A stretch of DNA of 64,000 nt from Sulfitobacter delicatus (GTDB lineage: Bacteria > Pseudomonadota > Alphaproteobacteria > Rhodobacterales > Rhodobacteraceae), in contig NZ_FNBP01000001.1 in assembly GCF_900102535.1 (NCBI RefSeq), positions 434,001 through 498,000 on the forward strand, read 5' to 3'. Of this stretch, positions 29,291-37,561 are shown in pieces (the first letter of the stretch is position 1; each line of letters begins with the position of its first letter). The notes beneath the pieces are model-generated. The model had not been told where the DNA came from. It ran no database searches and saw nothing but the letters and a program-made list of their open reading frames with translations. Both the position numbers and the translations under genes were made by a program.

Positions 29291-30258
29291 CGCTGGCCAA
29301 TCCGATCCATCGTCCGCACCAGTTCCGCGCTGATGCCCGGCTCTGACAGCGCATGGCCCGCGTCCCGGATCATCCGCAGATCAGCGTTCGGCCAACGCTC
29401 GGCCAGCGCATAGGCACCCGCGGGCGGGCAAATCATGTCATAGCGCCCCTGCACGATCACACCGGGAATATGTGCGATACGGCCCATATGTTCGAGGATT
29501 TGGCCATCGAACTCCAGAAAGCCGTTGTTGGTGAAATAGTGGTTCTCCAACCGCGAAAACGCTCGGGCATAGGCCGAGGGGCCCCCATGCGACACGCCAT
29601 CGGATTGCACCGAGGCCAAGGCGTTTTCCCAAGCCGCCCAAGCACGCCCGTATTCCTGCTCTACCCCCAGATCACCGGAGAACAGCCGACGGTGGTAGGC
29701 AGCAATCAAATCGTCGCGCTCACCCTCGGGAATTAAGTTCACAAACCGTGCCCAAAGTTCAGGCCAGAACCGCCCGGCCCCGCCACCATAGAACCAATCC
29801 AACTCGGCCTGCGTCATCAGGAAAACGCCGCGCAGGATCAGATGCCGCACCGCCTCCGGATGCGCTTGGGCATAGATCAGCGCCAAGGTCGCGCCCCATG
29901 AGCCACCAAACACCATCCATTTGTCGATGCCCAGCGTGGTGCGAATCAGCTCGATATCAGCAACCAGATGCCATGTCGTGTTGTCCTCCACCGACGCATG
30001 CGGCCGCGAGCGCCCGCAGCCACGCTGGTCAAACAGCACGACGCGGTAAACCTTAGGATCAAAGTACCGCCGCATCGACGGGCTGCACCCGCCGCCCGGT
30101 CCGCCATGCAGCACCACAACGGGAATCCCATCCGGGTTGCCACATTGCTCGACATAGACCTGGTGCCCCTGCCCAACCGACAGCATGCGCTGATCAAAAG
30201 GCTCGACCGGCGGATAAAGATACTGCGTGGCGCGTTTTTGGTCGGGATACTTGTCCAT
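29287..30258 (-). CDS. pip: Prolyl aminopeptidase
   Basis: Alpha/beta hydrolase that releases N-terminal proline from peptides. The 323 residues have the oxyanion-hole VLHGGPGGG, the nucleophile elbow GGSWGATLALIYAQAHPE, DQRGCGRS and a C-terminal catalytic His region (RDAGHALSEPG). These are hallmark features of proline iminopeptidase. ATG at 30258 has GGGCGGCA just ahead. It is divergent from ubiG with a 48-bp gap, and its stop overlaps the start of the substrate-binding protein gene. That suggests a shared role in peptide use. Confidence 0.96.
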   Translation of the reverse strand: MDKYPDQKRATQYLYPPVEPFDQRMLSVGQGHQVYVEQCGNPDGIPVVVLHGGPGGGCSPSMRRYFDPKVYRVVLFDQRGCGRSRPHASVEDNTTWHLVADIELIRTTLGIDKWMVFGGSWGATLALIYAQAHPEAVRHLILRGVFLMTQAELDWFYGGGAGRFWPELWARFVNLIPEGERDDLIAAYHRRLFSGDLGVEQEYGRAWAAWENALASVQSDGVSHGGPSAYARAFSRLENHYFTNNGFLEFDGQILEHMGRIAHIPGVIVQGRYDMICPPAGAYALAERWPNADLRMIRDAGHALSEPGISAELVRTMDRIGQR

Positions 30259-30306
30259 TGCCGCCCTATATAGTCATTGAACCCAAAAGAGCACAGGGAG
30301 ATCAGA

Positions 30307-31065
30307 ATGCAAGCGGATCAATCCACCATCGACCCCGCCGAAGTGGCTAAATTCGAAGCCATGGCCGCCGAATGGTGGGATTTGAACGGCAAGTTCAAGC
30401 CGCTGCACATGCTGAACCCCTGCCGATTGGACTATATCACCACCCAGATCGCCGGTGAGTTTGACCGAGACTTGAAGACCGACGCGCCGTTCAAAGGTCT
30501 GCGCATCCTCGACATCGGCTGTGGCGGCGGGCTGCTGTCCGAGCCGATGGCGCGGCTTGGGGCTGAGGTTGTCGGCGCGGATGCGGCGGCGGGCAATATC
30601 CCGGTGGCGCAGGTGCACGCCCAGCAATCGGGGCTTGAGATCGACTACCGTCACACCACTGCCGAGGCGATGGCCGAAGCGGGGGAGAAATTCGACGTCG
30701 TGTTGAACATGGAAGTTGTCGAGCATGTTGCCTCGCCCATCGATTACCTCACCGCCTGCCGCCGTTTGCTGAAACCTGGCGGGCTCCACATCTGCTCGAC
30801 CCTGAACCGCAACCCAAAGTCCTTTATGATGGCGATTGTCGGCGCGGAACATGTGATGCGCTGGCTGCCCAAAGGGACACATGACTGGAACAAGTTCATC
30901 ACCCCTGATGAACTCTATGAGTTGCTAAACCGCGCCGGGCTGGAGCCTGTGGACCGCAAAGGGTTCGTCTTTAACCCCGTCGCATGGTCGTGGCGCCTTT
31001 CGGACCGCGATCTGAGCGTGAACTATGTGACCGCGAGCCTTAACCCTGGCTCAACTGACGCCTAA
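30307..31065 (+). CDS. ubiG: Ubiquinone biosynthesis O-methyltransferase UbiG
   Basis: SAM-dependent enzyme for both O-methylation steps of ubiquinone synthesis. The 252-residue protein carries motif I in [30 protein letters not shown], and [26 protein letters not shown] N-terminal residues (here [14 protein letters not shown]), a UbiG hallmark. [28 protein letters not shown] is also diagnostic. ATG at 30307 is chosen for AGGGAGATCAGA before it; a TTG at 30277 is upstream in frame. Its 3' end overlaps the convergent marR gene by 26 bp. Confidence 0.98.
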   Translation: MQADQSTIDPAEVAKFEAMAAEWWDLNGKFKPLHMLNPCRLDYITTQIAGEFDRDLKTDAPFKGLRILDIGCGGGLLSEPMARLGAEVVGADAAAGNIPVAQVHAQQSGLEIDYRHTTAEAMAEAGEKFDVVLNMEVVEHVASPIDYLTACRRLLKPGGLHICSTLNRNPKSFMMAIVGAEHVMRWLPKGTHDWNKFITPDELYELLNRAGLEPVDRKGFVFNPVAWSWRLSDRDLSVNYVTASLNPGSTDA

Positions 31066-31480
31066 GCGCGCGCAGGATCGGGAGGGTGGCGCGGACTTGC
31101 TCTTCGCCAAGCTCATCCACGACGTTCGAGATCATCGGCGCAATAGCATTCACCGCCGCATCGCGCGCTTGTCGCCCGGCGGGGCTGATCGCCACCATCT
31201 TGCGCCGTGCGTCATCCCAATCAGGCCGGATATGCACATAACCGGCCCATTCAAGCTTGCTCAGCGTGTTCGTCATCGCGCCGCGCGTGACGTTGAAGGT
31301 CTCGGCCAGTTGCGCGGGTGAGCGTTCTCCGCCATGCCACGATAGGGAATTTAGCACCGAAAAATGCGAGATTTCCATTCCCCGCGGCAGAACGCGCGTC
31401 AGCCAACTGCGCACCGACTGATCGGCGGCCAGCAATTCACCGAACAGCATGATCGCAAGAGTATTCTTATCGTCGGTCAT
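31040..31480 (-). CDS. MarR family transcriptional regulator
   Basis: A 146-residue winged-helix regulator. Residues 30-100 hold the DNA-binding core: [48 protein letters not shown], followed by the wing [21 protein letters not shown]. The ligand and targets are unknown. ATG at 31480 sits 11 bp after the nitrilase stop, so the genes are probably co-transcribed, and ubiG's 3' end overlaps by 26 bp on the other strand. Regulation of its own operon (grxC-nitrilase-marR) is possible. Confidence 0.94.
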   Translation of the reverse strand: MTDDKNTLAIMLFGELLAADQSVRSWLTRVLPRGMEISHFSVLNSLSWHGGERSPAQLAETFNVTRGAMTNTLSKLEWAGYVHIRPDWDDARRKMVAISPAGRQARDAAVNAIAPMISNVVDELGEEQVRATLPILRALRRQLSQG

Positions 31481-31491
31481 CTCGGGTCCGG

Positions 31492-32322
31492 TCAGGGCGC
31501 TGCAAAAGGGCGGCGGTTGGCAAGGCTTGGAACCTTGGCGCGGGCTTTGGCGCACTCTTCCATATCTATATCGCAAAAGTAAACGCCGGGCGCCGTACCT
31601 GCATCCAGCACCACCTCGCCCCAAGGGGCCACGACAAGTGAATGCCCATAGGTATCGCGGGTCCTATGCGCGGCGCTGGCGTGGGTGCCTGTCTGCGCGG
31701 GGGCCAGCACGTAGCAGCCGTTCTCGATCGCCCGTGCGCGCAACAAGCTGTGCCAATGCGCGGCCCCAGTGACGGGCGAGAAAGCTGCGGGCATGGTCAG
31801 TATCTGCGCCCCCGCTTCGGCCAACTGCTGGTACAACGCCGGAAAGCGCATGTCATAGCAGACCGACATGCCGATTTTGGCAAAGGTGGTTTCAGCGACC
31901 ACGGCCTTGTCGCCGGGCCGGTAGCCTGCGGACTCGCGGTAAGTCTCGGTCTCGCTGATATCCACATCGAACATATGGATCTTATCGTAGCGCGCCACAA
32001 TCTCGCCCTCGGGTGAGATTAGAAAAGACCGGTTAGCAAAACGCCCATCCCCGTCCCGCGTCTTGAGCGCGAGCGAACCGATCAGCAGCCAGATCCCGGC
32101 CTTTGCAGCCTCTTCACGCAGAGCCGCAAGGGTGGCATCCTCTTCCTCGAAGGCCAGCACCTCTTGCTGGTGCCTGCGGCTGGTGCTGACGCAATTGGTG
32201 ACCTCAGCTGTCAGGACAAATTCGGCCCCGCCCGCCACAGCCTCGCGCAGATAGGCGAGGGTCTCTGGCAGGTTAGCGACCGGATCGTCCGACGCGTTCA
32301 ATTGCAGCAGCGCGGTCTTCAT
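31492..32322 (-). CDS. Carbon-nitrogen hydrolase (nitrilase superfamily, Nit1-like)
   Basis: Amidase-type enzyme of 276 residues with the Glu-Lys-Cys catalytic triad: E in FVLTAEVTN (about 39), K in ARYDKIHMFDVD (about 111), and C in IGMSVCYDMRFP (about 150). The order and the YDKIHMFD block resemble Nit1/Nit2 omega-amidase or deaminated-glutathione amidase members. That would fit the adjacent glutaredoxin (4-bp overlap), but substrate is inferred, not shown. It is cytosolic. Followed 11 bp later by marR. Confidence 0.93.
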   Translation of the reverse strand: MKTALLQLNASDDPVANLPETLAYLREAVAGGAEFVLTAEVTNCVSTSRRHQQEVLAFEEEDATLAALREEAAKAGIWLLIGSLALKTRDGDGRFANRSFLISPEGEIVARYDKIHMFDVDISETETYRESAGYRPGDKAVVAETTFAKIGMSVCYDMRFPALYQQLAEAGAQILTMPAAFSPVTGAAHWHSLLRARAIENGCYVLAPAQTGTHASAAHRTRDTYGHSLVVAPWGEVVLDAGTAPGVYFCDIDMEECAKARAKVPSLANRRPFAAP

Positions 32323-32579
32323 CTGTCTTGCAGCAGTGGATCAAGCTTGCCCGCACGGTCCAGCGCGTAAAGCTCGTCGCAACCGCCCACGTGAACCTCG
32401 CCAATAAAAATCTGCGGCACAGTCCGGGCACCGCCCGCGCGTTGGATCATCTCTTTCTTGCGCTCTGGCTCGGACAGAACGTCGATCTCGTCAAAAGCCG
32501 CGCCCTTTTGGGTCAGCAAGCGTTTGGCGGAATGGCAAAAGCCGCAGAGCGGCGAGGTGTAAATCTCGATAGGTTGCAT
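32319..32579 (-). CDS. grxC: Glutaredoxin 3 (GrxC-type)
   Basis: An 86-residue thiol-disulfide oxidoreductase that uses glutathione. YTSPLCGFCHSAKRLL carries the active site as CGFC, rather than the common CPYC, and TVPQIFIGEVHVGGCDEL holds the cis-proline and glutathione-binding loop. Length is normal for GrxC. The C-x-x-C is intact, so dithiol chemistry is expected. The stop overlaps the nitrilase start by 4 bp. The gap to comF upstream is 37 bp. Confidence 0.95.
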   Translation of the reverse strand: MQPIEIYTSPLCGFCHSAKRLLTQKGAAFDEIDVLSEPERKKEMIQRAGGARTVPQIFIGEVHVGGCDELYALDRAGKLDPLLQDR

Positions 32580-32616
32580 GGTGTCACCCTTTCAACAGTT
32601 AACGTTGCAGAGTGAT

Positions 32617-33348
32617 TTAGGTCTCTTTGACCACGCGCGCCAGTGCAACGACGAAAACCGGCCCGGAGCCTGCATCCAAACAGGCCTTTGCCGCGGCGGT
32701 TAACGTAGCACCAGAGGTCAGCACGTCATCCACCAAAACCACGGGCCGTCCGATCAACCGGTGCCGCCTTCGCGGGTGGACGCGGATCGACTGGTTCAAC
32801 ACGGCAAAGCGCTCTTCTCGCCCCAGCCCATCAAGCGAGGGCGTGCGCCGCATGCGCTGCAAAAGGTCGGCACACCACATATGACCCGATTGCGCTGCAA
32901 GAGCCTTGGCCAGCAGCGCTGACTGATTGTAGCGCCGCTTTAACATCCGCAGCCAATGCAGCGGCACCGGGGCGATCAAAGCATCGGGCGGCATGATATT
33001 CTGCGCGGATTGCGCCATCCAAAGCGCTGCCGGGCGCGCGATCTCTTGGCGGTCGCCGTGTTTGAGCGCCAGCACCAGTTTACGCCCTGTATCGCGATAC
33101 AGCACAGCGGCCCGACCGCGGGTCCATGGCCGCGGCGTCGTCAGGCAGGCATCACAATGCGGTGACAACTGATCGCCCCCGCCCGGCAATGGCGCGCCGC
33201 AAGCATCGCAAACCGTGCCTCCGATAAAGGAAGTATCGCGCCAACAGCTACCACAGAGGCCGAAATCAGCATCTACAAGCCCCCCGCAGGCAAGGCAGCG
33301 GGCGGGGTAAAGCAGGGATACCGCTGTTTGAAGTCCCGGCGGCAGCAT
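32617..33348 (-). CDS. comF: ComF family protein (phosphoribosyltransferase fold)
   Basis: A 243-residue protein of the ComF family, associated with DNA uptake in competent bacteria. The N-terminal zinc-type cysteines CLACGG, CGSC, CDACGAPL and CDACL are all present. The C-terminal half is a PRTase fold with the PRPP-binding PVVLVDDVLTSGATLTAAAKA. ATG at 33348 is preceded by AAGGAACAATAGA. Only 14 bp separate it from the divergent methyltransferase start, so each promoter must lie inside the other gene. Competence function in this organism is inferred. Confidence 0.94.
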   Translation of the reverse strand: MLPPGLQTAVSLLYPARCLACGGLVDADFGLCGSCWRDTSFIGGTVCDACGAPLPGGGDQLSPHCDACLTTPRPWTRGRAAVLYRDTGRKLVLALKHGDRQEIARPAALWMAQSAQNIMPPDALIAPVPLHWLRMLKRRYNQSALLAKALAAQSGHMWCADLLQRMRRTPSLDGLGREERFAVLNQSIRVHPRRRHRLIGRPVVLVDDVLTSGATLTAAAKACLDAGSGPVFVVALARVVKET

Positions 33349-33362
33349 TCTATTGTTCCTTC

Positions 33363-34181
33363 ATGACAACACAGCCCTCCCTGACCGATCCCACAGCCCT
33401 CGCCCATCGCCGCGCACGCGCGACGGAGCGGGGCATGTTTTTGCAGCAGACCGCGATGGACGAGATCAAAGATCGGCTGGAAGTGGTTAACAAGTCGTTT
33501 ACGACACCCGCCATCGTGACCGCCTTCCCTCAGGTCTGGTCCGATCTCTTGCCGGACGCCACGATCGTGCCCGAGGCCGAAGTGCTGGATCTGGCCCCAC
33601 AAGCCCATGACCTCGTCATTCACGCGATGGGGCTACACTATGCGGATGACCCGATCGGTCAGCTGATCCAATGCCGCCGTGCCCTGCGCCCGGACGGGCT
33701 TTTGCAAACCGTGGCCTTCGGCGGGCAGACCTTGCACGAGTTACGCGCCTGTCTCGGTGAGGCCGAAGCCGAGATCACTGGCGGCATGTCGCCCCGTATC
33801 GCGCCGATGGCCGAACTTCGTGACCTCGGCGCGCTGCTGCAACGCGCAGGTCTGGCGCTGCCCGTGGCCGACAGCCTGCCGCTGACCGTTGAATATACCG
33901 ATGCATGGGCTTTGATGCGCGATCTGCGCGCGATGGGTGAGGCGAATGCGCTGCAAGGGCGATTGCGCCGTCCCACCGCACGCGCGGTTTTGAACCGTGC
34001 CGCAGAGCTTTATGCCAGCCACTTTACCGCGCCCTCGGGCCGCATCACCGCGACCTTTGATCTGATCTTCCTCGCGGGCTGGGCACCGGACGAGAGCCAG
34101 CCTAAACCGCTACGTCCTGGTTCAGCTCAACAACGGCTCGCAGATGCGCTGAATAGTCGCGAGGAGCCTCTGCCCGATTGA
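33363..34181 (+). CDS. NDUFAF5/BioC-like methyltransferase family protein
   Basis: A 272-residue protein related to SAM-dependent methyltransferases of the BioC/NDUFAF5 type. It retains DLVIHAMGLHYADDPIGQL, RRALRPDGLL (motif IV-like) and the family-specific RATERGMFLQQTAMDEIKDRL near the start. The usual glycine-rich SAM motif I (GxGxG) is not visible; the corresponding region reads VVNKSFTTPAIVTAFPQVW. Activity is therefore uncertain. It is divergent from comF with a 14-bp gap and followed after 54 bp by hemH. Confidence 0.85.
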   Translation: MTTQPSLTDPTALAHRRARATERGMFLQQTAMDEIKDRLEVVNKSFTTPAIVTAFPQVWSDLLPDATIVPEAEVLDLAPQAHDLVIHAMGLHYADDPIGQLIQCRRALRPDGLLQTVAFGGQTLHELRACLGEAEAEITGGMSPRIAPMAELRDLGALLQRAGLALPVADSLPLTVEYTDAWALMRDLRAMGEANALQGRLRRPTARAVLNRAAELYASHFTAPSGRITATFDLIFLAGWAPDESQPKPLRPGSAQQRLADALNSREEPLPD

Positions 34182-34235
34182 CCCAGAGGGAAGACCCGCT
34201 ATTTCTGCGCGAACCCCATGTGCAAGGAACATCCG

Positions 34236-35297
34236 ATGCAGGCCAATCAGAATGACCGCGTTCAGCCAGTCCACGCCCCTGCCGAGCATCCCGCGGTGCC
34301 GCGCCCAAAGGTCGGCGTGTTGCTCGCCAACCTCGGCACGCCCGACGGGTATGACTATTGGTCCATGCGACGCTACCTGAACGAGTTTCTCTCAGACCGC
34401 CGGGTGATCGACTACAGCCCGTGGAAGTGGCAGCCCCTGCTGCAACTGGTGATCCTGACCAAACGCCCTTTCTCCAGCGGGGCGGCCTATAAATCGATCT
34501 GGAATGAAGCCGAGAACGAAAGCCCGCTGGCAACGATCACCAAGGCGCAAACCGCCAAGATCAAGGCGGCGATGCAGGCGCGTTATGGGGCGGATGTAAT
34601 GGTCGATTATGCCATGCGTTACGGCAACCCTTCGACGAAATCCAAGGTCGAAGCGATGGTGGCCGCGGGCTGCCAGAAGATTTTGTTCTTCCCGCTCTAC
34701 CCACAATACGCGGGCGCCACGACGGCCACTGCAAATGACGCCTTCTTTGCCGCGCTGGCAAAGGAAAAATGGCAACCGGCTGCGCGCACCGTGGCCCCTT
34801 ATTTCGACCGGCCTGACTATATTGAGGCGCTAGCCCAGTCCATTGAACGGGCCTATGCGGCAAAAGATAAAAAGCCCGATTTGCTGATCTGCTCCTACCA
34901 CGGGCTGCCGCAGCGCTACCTGATGGAGGGCGACCCCTATCACTGCCAATGTCAGAAAACGACGCGACTGCTCAAGGAGCGGCTCGGTTGGCAGGACAGC
35001 GAGATCATGACAACGTTCCAGTCGCAGTTCGGCCCTGAGGAATGGTTGCAGCCCTATACGGTCGAAGAAGTCGCGCGGCAGGCAAAGGCCGGCAACAGGA
35101 GCATCGCGGTTTGTGCCCCTGCCTTCTCATCCGATTGCATTGAGACGCTGGAAGAGATTAACGAAGAGATCAAAGAGAGCTTTGAAGAGGCGGGCGGCGA
35201 GGATTTCACCTACGTTCCCTGCCTCAATGACGATGACGCGCATATCGATGCGCTGTCGACCATTATCACTGAAAATCTGGCAGGCTGGCTCGAATGA
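34236..35297 (+). CDS. hemH: Ferrochelatase
   Basis: Inserts Fe2+ into protoporphyrin IX, the last step of heme synthesis, at the inner membrane surface. The 353 residues contain GVLLANLGTPDGYDYWSMRRYLNEFLSD at the N-terminus, FFPLYPQYAGATTAT, the catalytic SYHGLPQRYLMEGDPYHCQC and FSSDCIETLEE. AAGGAACATCCG precedes the ATG at 34236; an upstream in-frame ATG at 34218 has no site. A strong hairpin terminator lies 54 bp after the stop. Confidence 0.98.
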   Translation: MQANQNDRVQPVHAPAEHPAVPRPKVGVLLANLGTPDGYDYWSMRRYLNEFLSDRRVIDYSPWKWQPLLQLVILTKRPFSSGAAYKSIWNEAENESPLATITKAQTAKIKAAMQARYGADVMVDYAMRYGNPSTKSKVEAMVAAGCQKILFFPLYPQYAGATTATANDAFFAALAKEKWQPAARTVAPYFDRPDYIEALAQSIERAYAAKDKKPDLLICSYHGLPQRYLMEGDPYHCQCQKTTRLLKERLGWQDSEIMTTFQSQFGPEEWLQPYTVEEVARQAKAGNRSIAVCAPAFSSDCIETLEEINEEIKESFEEAGGEDFTYVPCLNDDDAHIDALSTIITENLAGWLE

Positions 35298-35350
35298 GCC
35301 GGTCTCGGGCCGCAACGGCGGCCCGCTGCAAAACCGACCCCCAAAACGCA

Positions 35351-35378
35351 AAAAAGGCGGTGCAAGCACCGCCTTTTT
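35351..35378. terminator. Bidirectional intrinsic terminator after hemH
   Basis: AAAAAGGCGGTG (35351-35362) and CACCGCCTTTTT (35367-35378) form a 12-bp perfect stem with a 4-nt loop and A/T tails on both sides. It separates convergent hemH and the small membrane protein gene. Confidence 0.9.
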
Positions 35379-35398
35379 CGTTTGATCGTCAGTTCCGA

Positions 35399-35581
35399 TT
35401 AGTCGGAAGCAACAGCTGCGGCAACCAGGGCCAGCAGGATCAGGGGAACCAGGATGCCCGAGGACGAACCTGTTGTTTCTTCCACGATGACCGGTGCTTC
35501 AACAATCGGCTCAGCCAGCGAACCGGCGAAAGCAGTGGATGCAGCAGCGGACAGAGCAGCGGCGAGAACGAGTTTCTTCAT
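35399..35581 (-). CDS. Small exported or membrane protein, 60 residues
   Basis: ATG at 35581 follows CTGGAGGTT, an excellent ribosome site. The product has a signal-like N-terminus (MKKLVLAAALSAAASTAFAG), a short acidic/valine stretch (EPIVEAPVIVEETTGSS) and a C-terminal hydrophobic segment (GILVPLILLALVAAAVASD). If cleaved, only about 41 residues remain, ending in a membrane helix. It shares a bidirectional terminator with hemH. I recall similar small proteins next to hemH in Roseobacter genomes but cannot confirm. Function unknown. Confidence 0.75.
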   Translation of the reverse strand: MKKLVLAAALSAAASTAFAGSLAEPIVEAPVIVEETTGSSSGILVPLILLALVAAAVASD

Positions 35582-35722
35582 AACATAACCTCCAGAATAG
35601 GCGTGCAGTATCACGTACATACACGCGCCCAAGACTTACCTCGTGAGTCCGTTCTAAACAGTATAGGCGAAAGTTTGCAAACCCGGAATCAGCTATTGCA
35701 CAAAGGAATCAGGGGGATGTCG

Positions 35723-36334
35723 TCAAATTAGCAACACTTGGGTGCCTACCTTGGACAAGGCGAAAAGTTCCGCGATATGTTCATTGTAGAGCCCGATGCA
35801 ACCATTGGAAGACTTGCGGCCAATTTTTCTGGTGTCATGGGTGCCGTGGATTCGATAATAGGTCCAGCTCAGGTACAAAGCGTGTGTGCCCAACGGGTTA
35901 TCCGGGCCCGGCCCCACATAGGGCGGCCATTCGGGATTGCGCTTGAGCATCGAAGGCGTCGGACGCCAGCTTGGCCCCTCGACTTTCTTGATAATACGGG
36001 TCCGGCCCCGACGGGTCAGGTCTTCGGTCAGTGGCACGGACGAAGGGTAGAGCTTATAGACGCTCTGATCCTCGGACCAGTAATGCACTGCGCGGCTGTC
36101 GATATCCACGAGGATCGCGCCGTTGCGGGTATTGCTGAAATAGGGGCGCCAATCCAGCATACGAAAGCTGGACAGGTTGCGCTTGGTGCTCTCAGTGATG
36201 TCGCGTTCGGTTTGGGTCGTCGCAGCAGAGTTGAGCGACGACGTATCCTGCGCGATGGCCGGGGCGGCGAGCATGGCGGCACTACCGGCAAGAAAGCCAC
36301 GGCGGCTCTTGATCGAAAAACGGTGAGCGGACAT
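35723..36334 (-). CDS. L,D-transpeptidase (YkuD domain), Tat-exported
   Basis: A 203-residue periplasmic enzyme likely to remodel peptidoglycan by forming 3-3 cross-links or anchoring proteins. The leader KSRRGFLAGSAAMLAAPAIAQ fits a twin-arginine signal (SRRGFL). The YkuD core shows YRIHGTHDTRKIGRKSSNGCIGLYNEH: the catalytic Cys and the HG histidine are present, but the Arg usually following GC(I/V) is Gly here. YPSSVPLTEDLTRRGRTRIIKK is a typical upstream block. The next gene is divergent. Confidence 0.9.
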   Translation of the reverse strand: MSAHRFSIKSRRGFLAGSAAMLAAPAIAQDTSSLNSAATTQTERDITESTKRNLSSFRMLDWRPYFSNTRNGAILVDIDSRAVHYWSEDQSVYKLYPSSVPLTEDLTRRGRTRIIKKVEGPSWRPTPSMLKRNPEWPPYVGPGPDNPLGTHALYLSWTYYRIHGTHDTRKIGRKSSNGCIGLYNEHIAELFALSKVGTQVLLI

Positions 36335-36503
36335 GGGTATCTCCAGACTGAGTGATGATTATGCTAAGTTTTCTCTATATGGCCCGAATGTCGCAGTATC
36401 AATTCAAACCGGCGTGCGCTGGCAGACTCACGCCGATGTGCGTTTGAACTGCAACGCAAGCCGATGTAAGGCAGAAAAAATTTAACAGCGTGGAGCGCTC
36501 CAA

Positions 36504-37001
36504 ATGATCCGTATCCTGTCCATTTTGCTGGCGCTCACGGTGGCGTTGGCTGCCTGTACACCAGTTTCGGCCCCCGGCGGTAAATCCGGCAACATCTATC
36601 GCATCAGCCGCGGCGACGCAGGCAAAATCCAGTTCCGGATGCTGGATTCGGTCAACGCCCTGCGCAGTTCCGCCGGTGCACCGGCATTGGAACTGGACTC
36701 CAAGCTGAACGCCGCCGCGGCCACCCATGCCCGCGATATGTCGGTACAAAACCGCCCCTGGCATTTCGGGTCTGACGGTTCCTCCCCGATCGACCGCATC
36801 CAGCGCGTGGGCTATACCGGCGGTCTGGTGGGCGAAGTCATCTCGGAAACCTATGAGACCGAGTTGGAAACCCTCGCTGCCTGGATGGAACAACCCGACA
36901 CCCGCCGCATCCTGATGTCGCCTGAAGGACGTCAGATGGGCTTCTCTTGGTATCAGGAAGACGGTGGCAAGATCTGGTGGACGCTGGTCGTCGGCAACTG
37001 A
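36504..37001 (+). CDS. CAP-domain (SCP/PR1-like) lipoprotein
   Basis: A 165-residue lipoprotein: the hydrophobic leader ends in the lipobox VALAAC (Cys18). The mature part is a cysteine-rich-secretory/CAP domain with LDSVNALRSSAGAPALELDSKLNAAAATHARDM, the H in WHFGSDGSSPIDRIQRVGY, GEVISETY, and a final QEDGGKIWWTLVVGN. These domains bind metal and lipids or act on peptidoglycan. The role here is not proven. Its ribosome site lies inside the palindrome GGAGCGCTCC just before ATG. A bidirectional terminator follows. Confidence 0.9.
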   Translation: MIRILSILLALTVALAACTPVSAPGGKSGNIYRISRGDAGKIQFRMLDSVNALRSSAGAPALELDSKLNAAAATHARDMSVQNRPWHFGSDGSSPIDRIQRVGYTGGLVGEVISETYETELETLAAWMEQPDTRRILMSPEGRQMGFSWYQEDGGKIWWTLVVGN

Positions 37002-37026
37002 TCGAAGCGAAGCCTTAAGAGCTACT

Positions 37027-37067
37027 AAAAAAAACCGGCGGTGAAATCACTCACAGCCGGTTTTTTT
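37027..37067. terminator. Bidirectional terminator after the CAP-domain gene
   Basis: An A-run and CCGGC (37027-37039) are mirrored by GCCGG and a T-run (37056-37067), around a loop that can itself form a short GTGA/TCAC stem. Suitable for both directions, but the minus-strand gene ahead starts only at 37153, so mainly plus. Confidence 0.85.
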
Positions 37068-37152
37068 GTGTTTTTGGTTCGGTGCGTTGCAGAGCTGTGC
37101 TCAGAGACGGCTAAGGTATTTGCGCGACATGACCATTAACTAAAACACTTAA

Positions 37153-37467
37153 TCAGCCGTACTTCCGCAGGGCTTCCAGCTCGAGGTCTAGCTTCAACTG
37201 ATCCTCGGCGATCCGCTCCATGAGCGCCTTGGGGGCAGCTTCGTCCTGCTCGGCCTTCAGCGCGCCGCGAAGGTCGGCGAGCTTGCTCTTCAACTGCACG
37301 GCCAGCGGCTTCGCGTGATTTTCCTTTAAAATCCGGTCCATCACCGAGTCCTTAGGATTGGAGAGAAACTCCAGCGGCTTACCAGCGCCCGGAAGATCCT
37401 TAAACTCATCAGCTTTTTCAGCAGCTTGCATCGCCATCTCGATGGCTGAGTTCAATGGATGTGCCAT
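37153..37467 (-). CDS. DUF1992 / DnaJ-homologue C28 domain protein
   Basis: A 104-residue protein dominated by the DUF1992 domain. The block GEFDNLPGKGKPL-like signature reads DEFKDLPGAGKPLEFL (about 20-35), followed by VMDRILKENHAKPLAVQLK and a helical C-terminal tail that looks coiled-coil. AGGAGTATCC precedes ATG at 37467. The domain is widespread, and its function is unknown in bacteria. It stands alone between a terminator and an L,D-transpeptidase gene. Confidence 0.9.
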   Translation of the reverse strand: MAHPLNSAIEMAMQAAEKADEFKDLPGAGKPLEFLSNPKDSVMDRILKENHAKPLAVQLKSKLADLRGALKAEQDEAAPKALMERIAEDQLKLDLELEALRKYG

Positions 37468-37561
37468 TGGATACTCCTTAATTGAGCTCTGCTCATGATA
37501 TAGGAAGGCGAAGACAGTCTTGGTAGCCCTACCGATTATCCAACCCCGGAGTCGGGAGAAC

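Noticed and set aside
33487..33502. TTAA-N7-TTTAC, a CtrA-like match
   Set aside because: It lies inside the methyltransferase coding sequence with no promoter context; likely chance.
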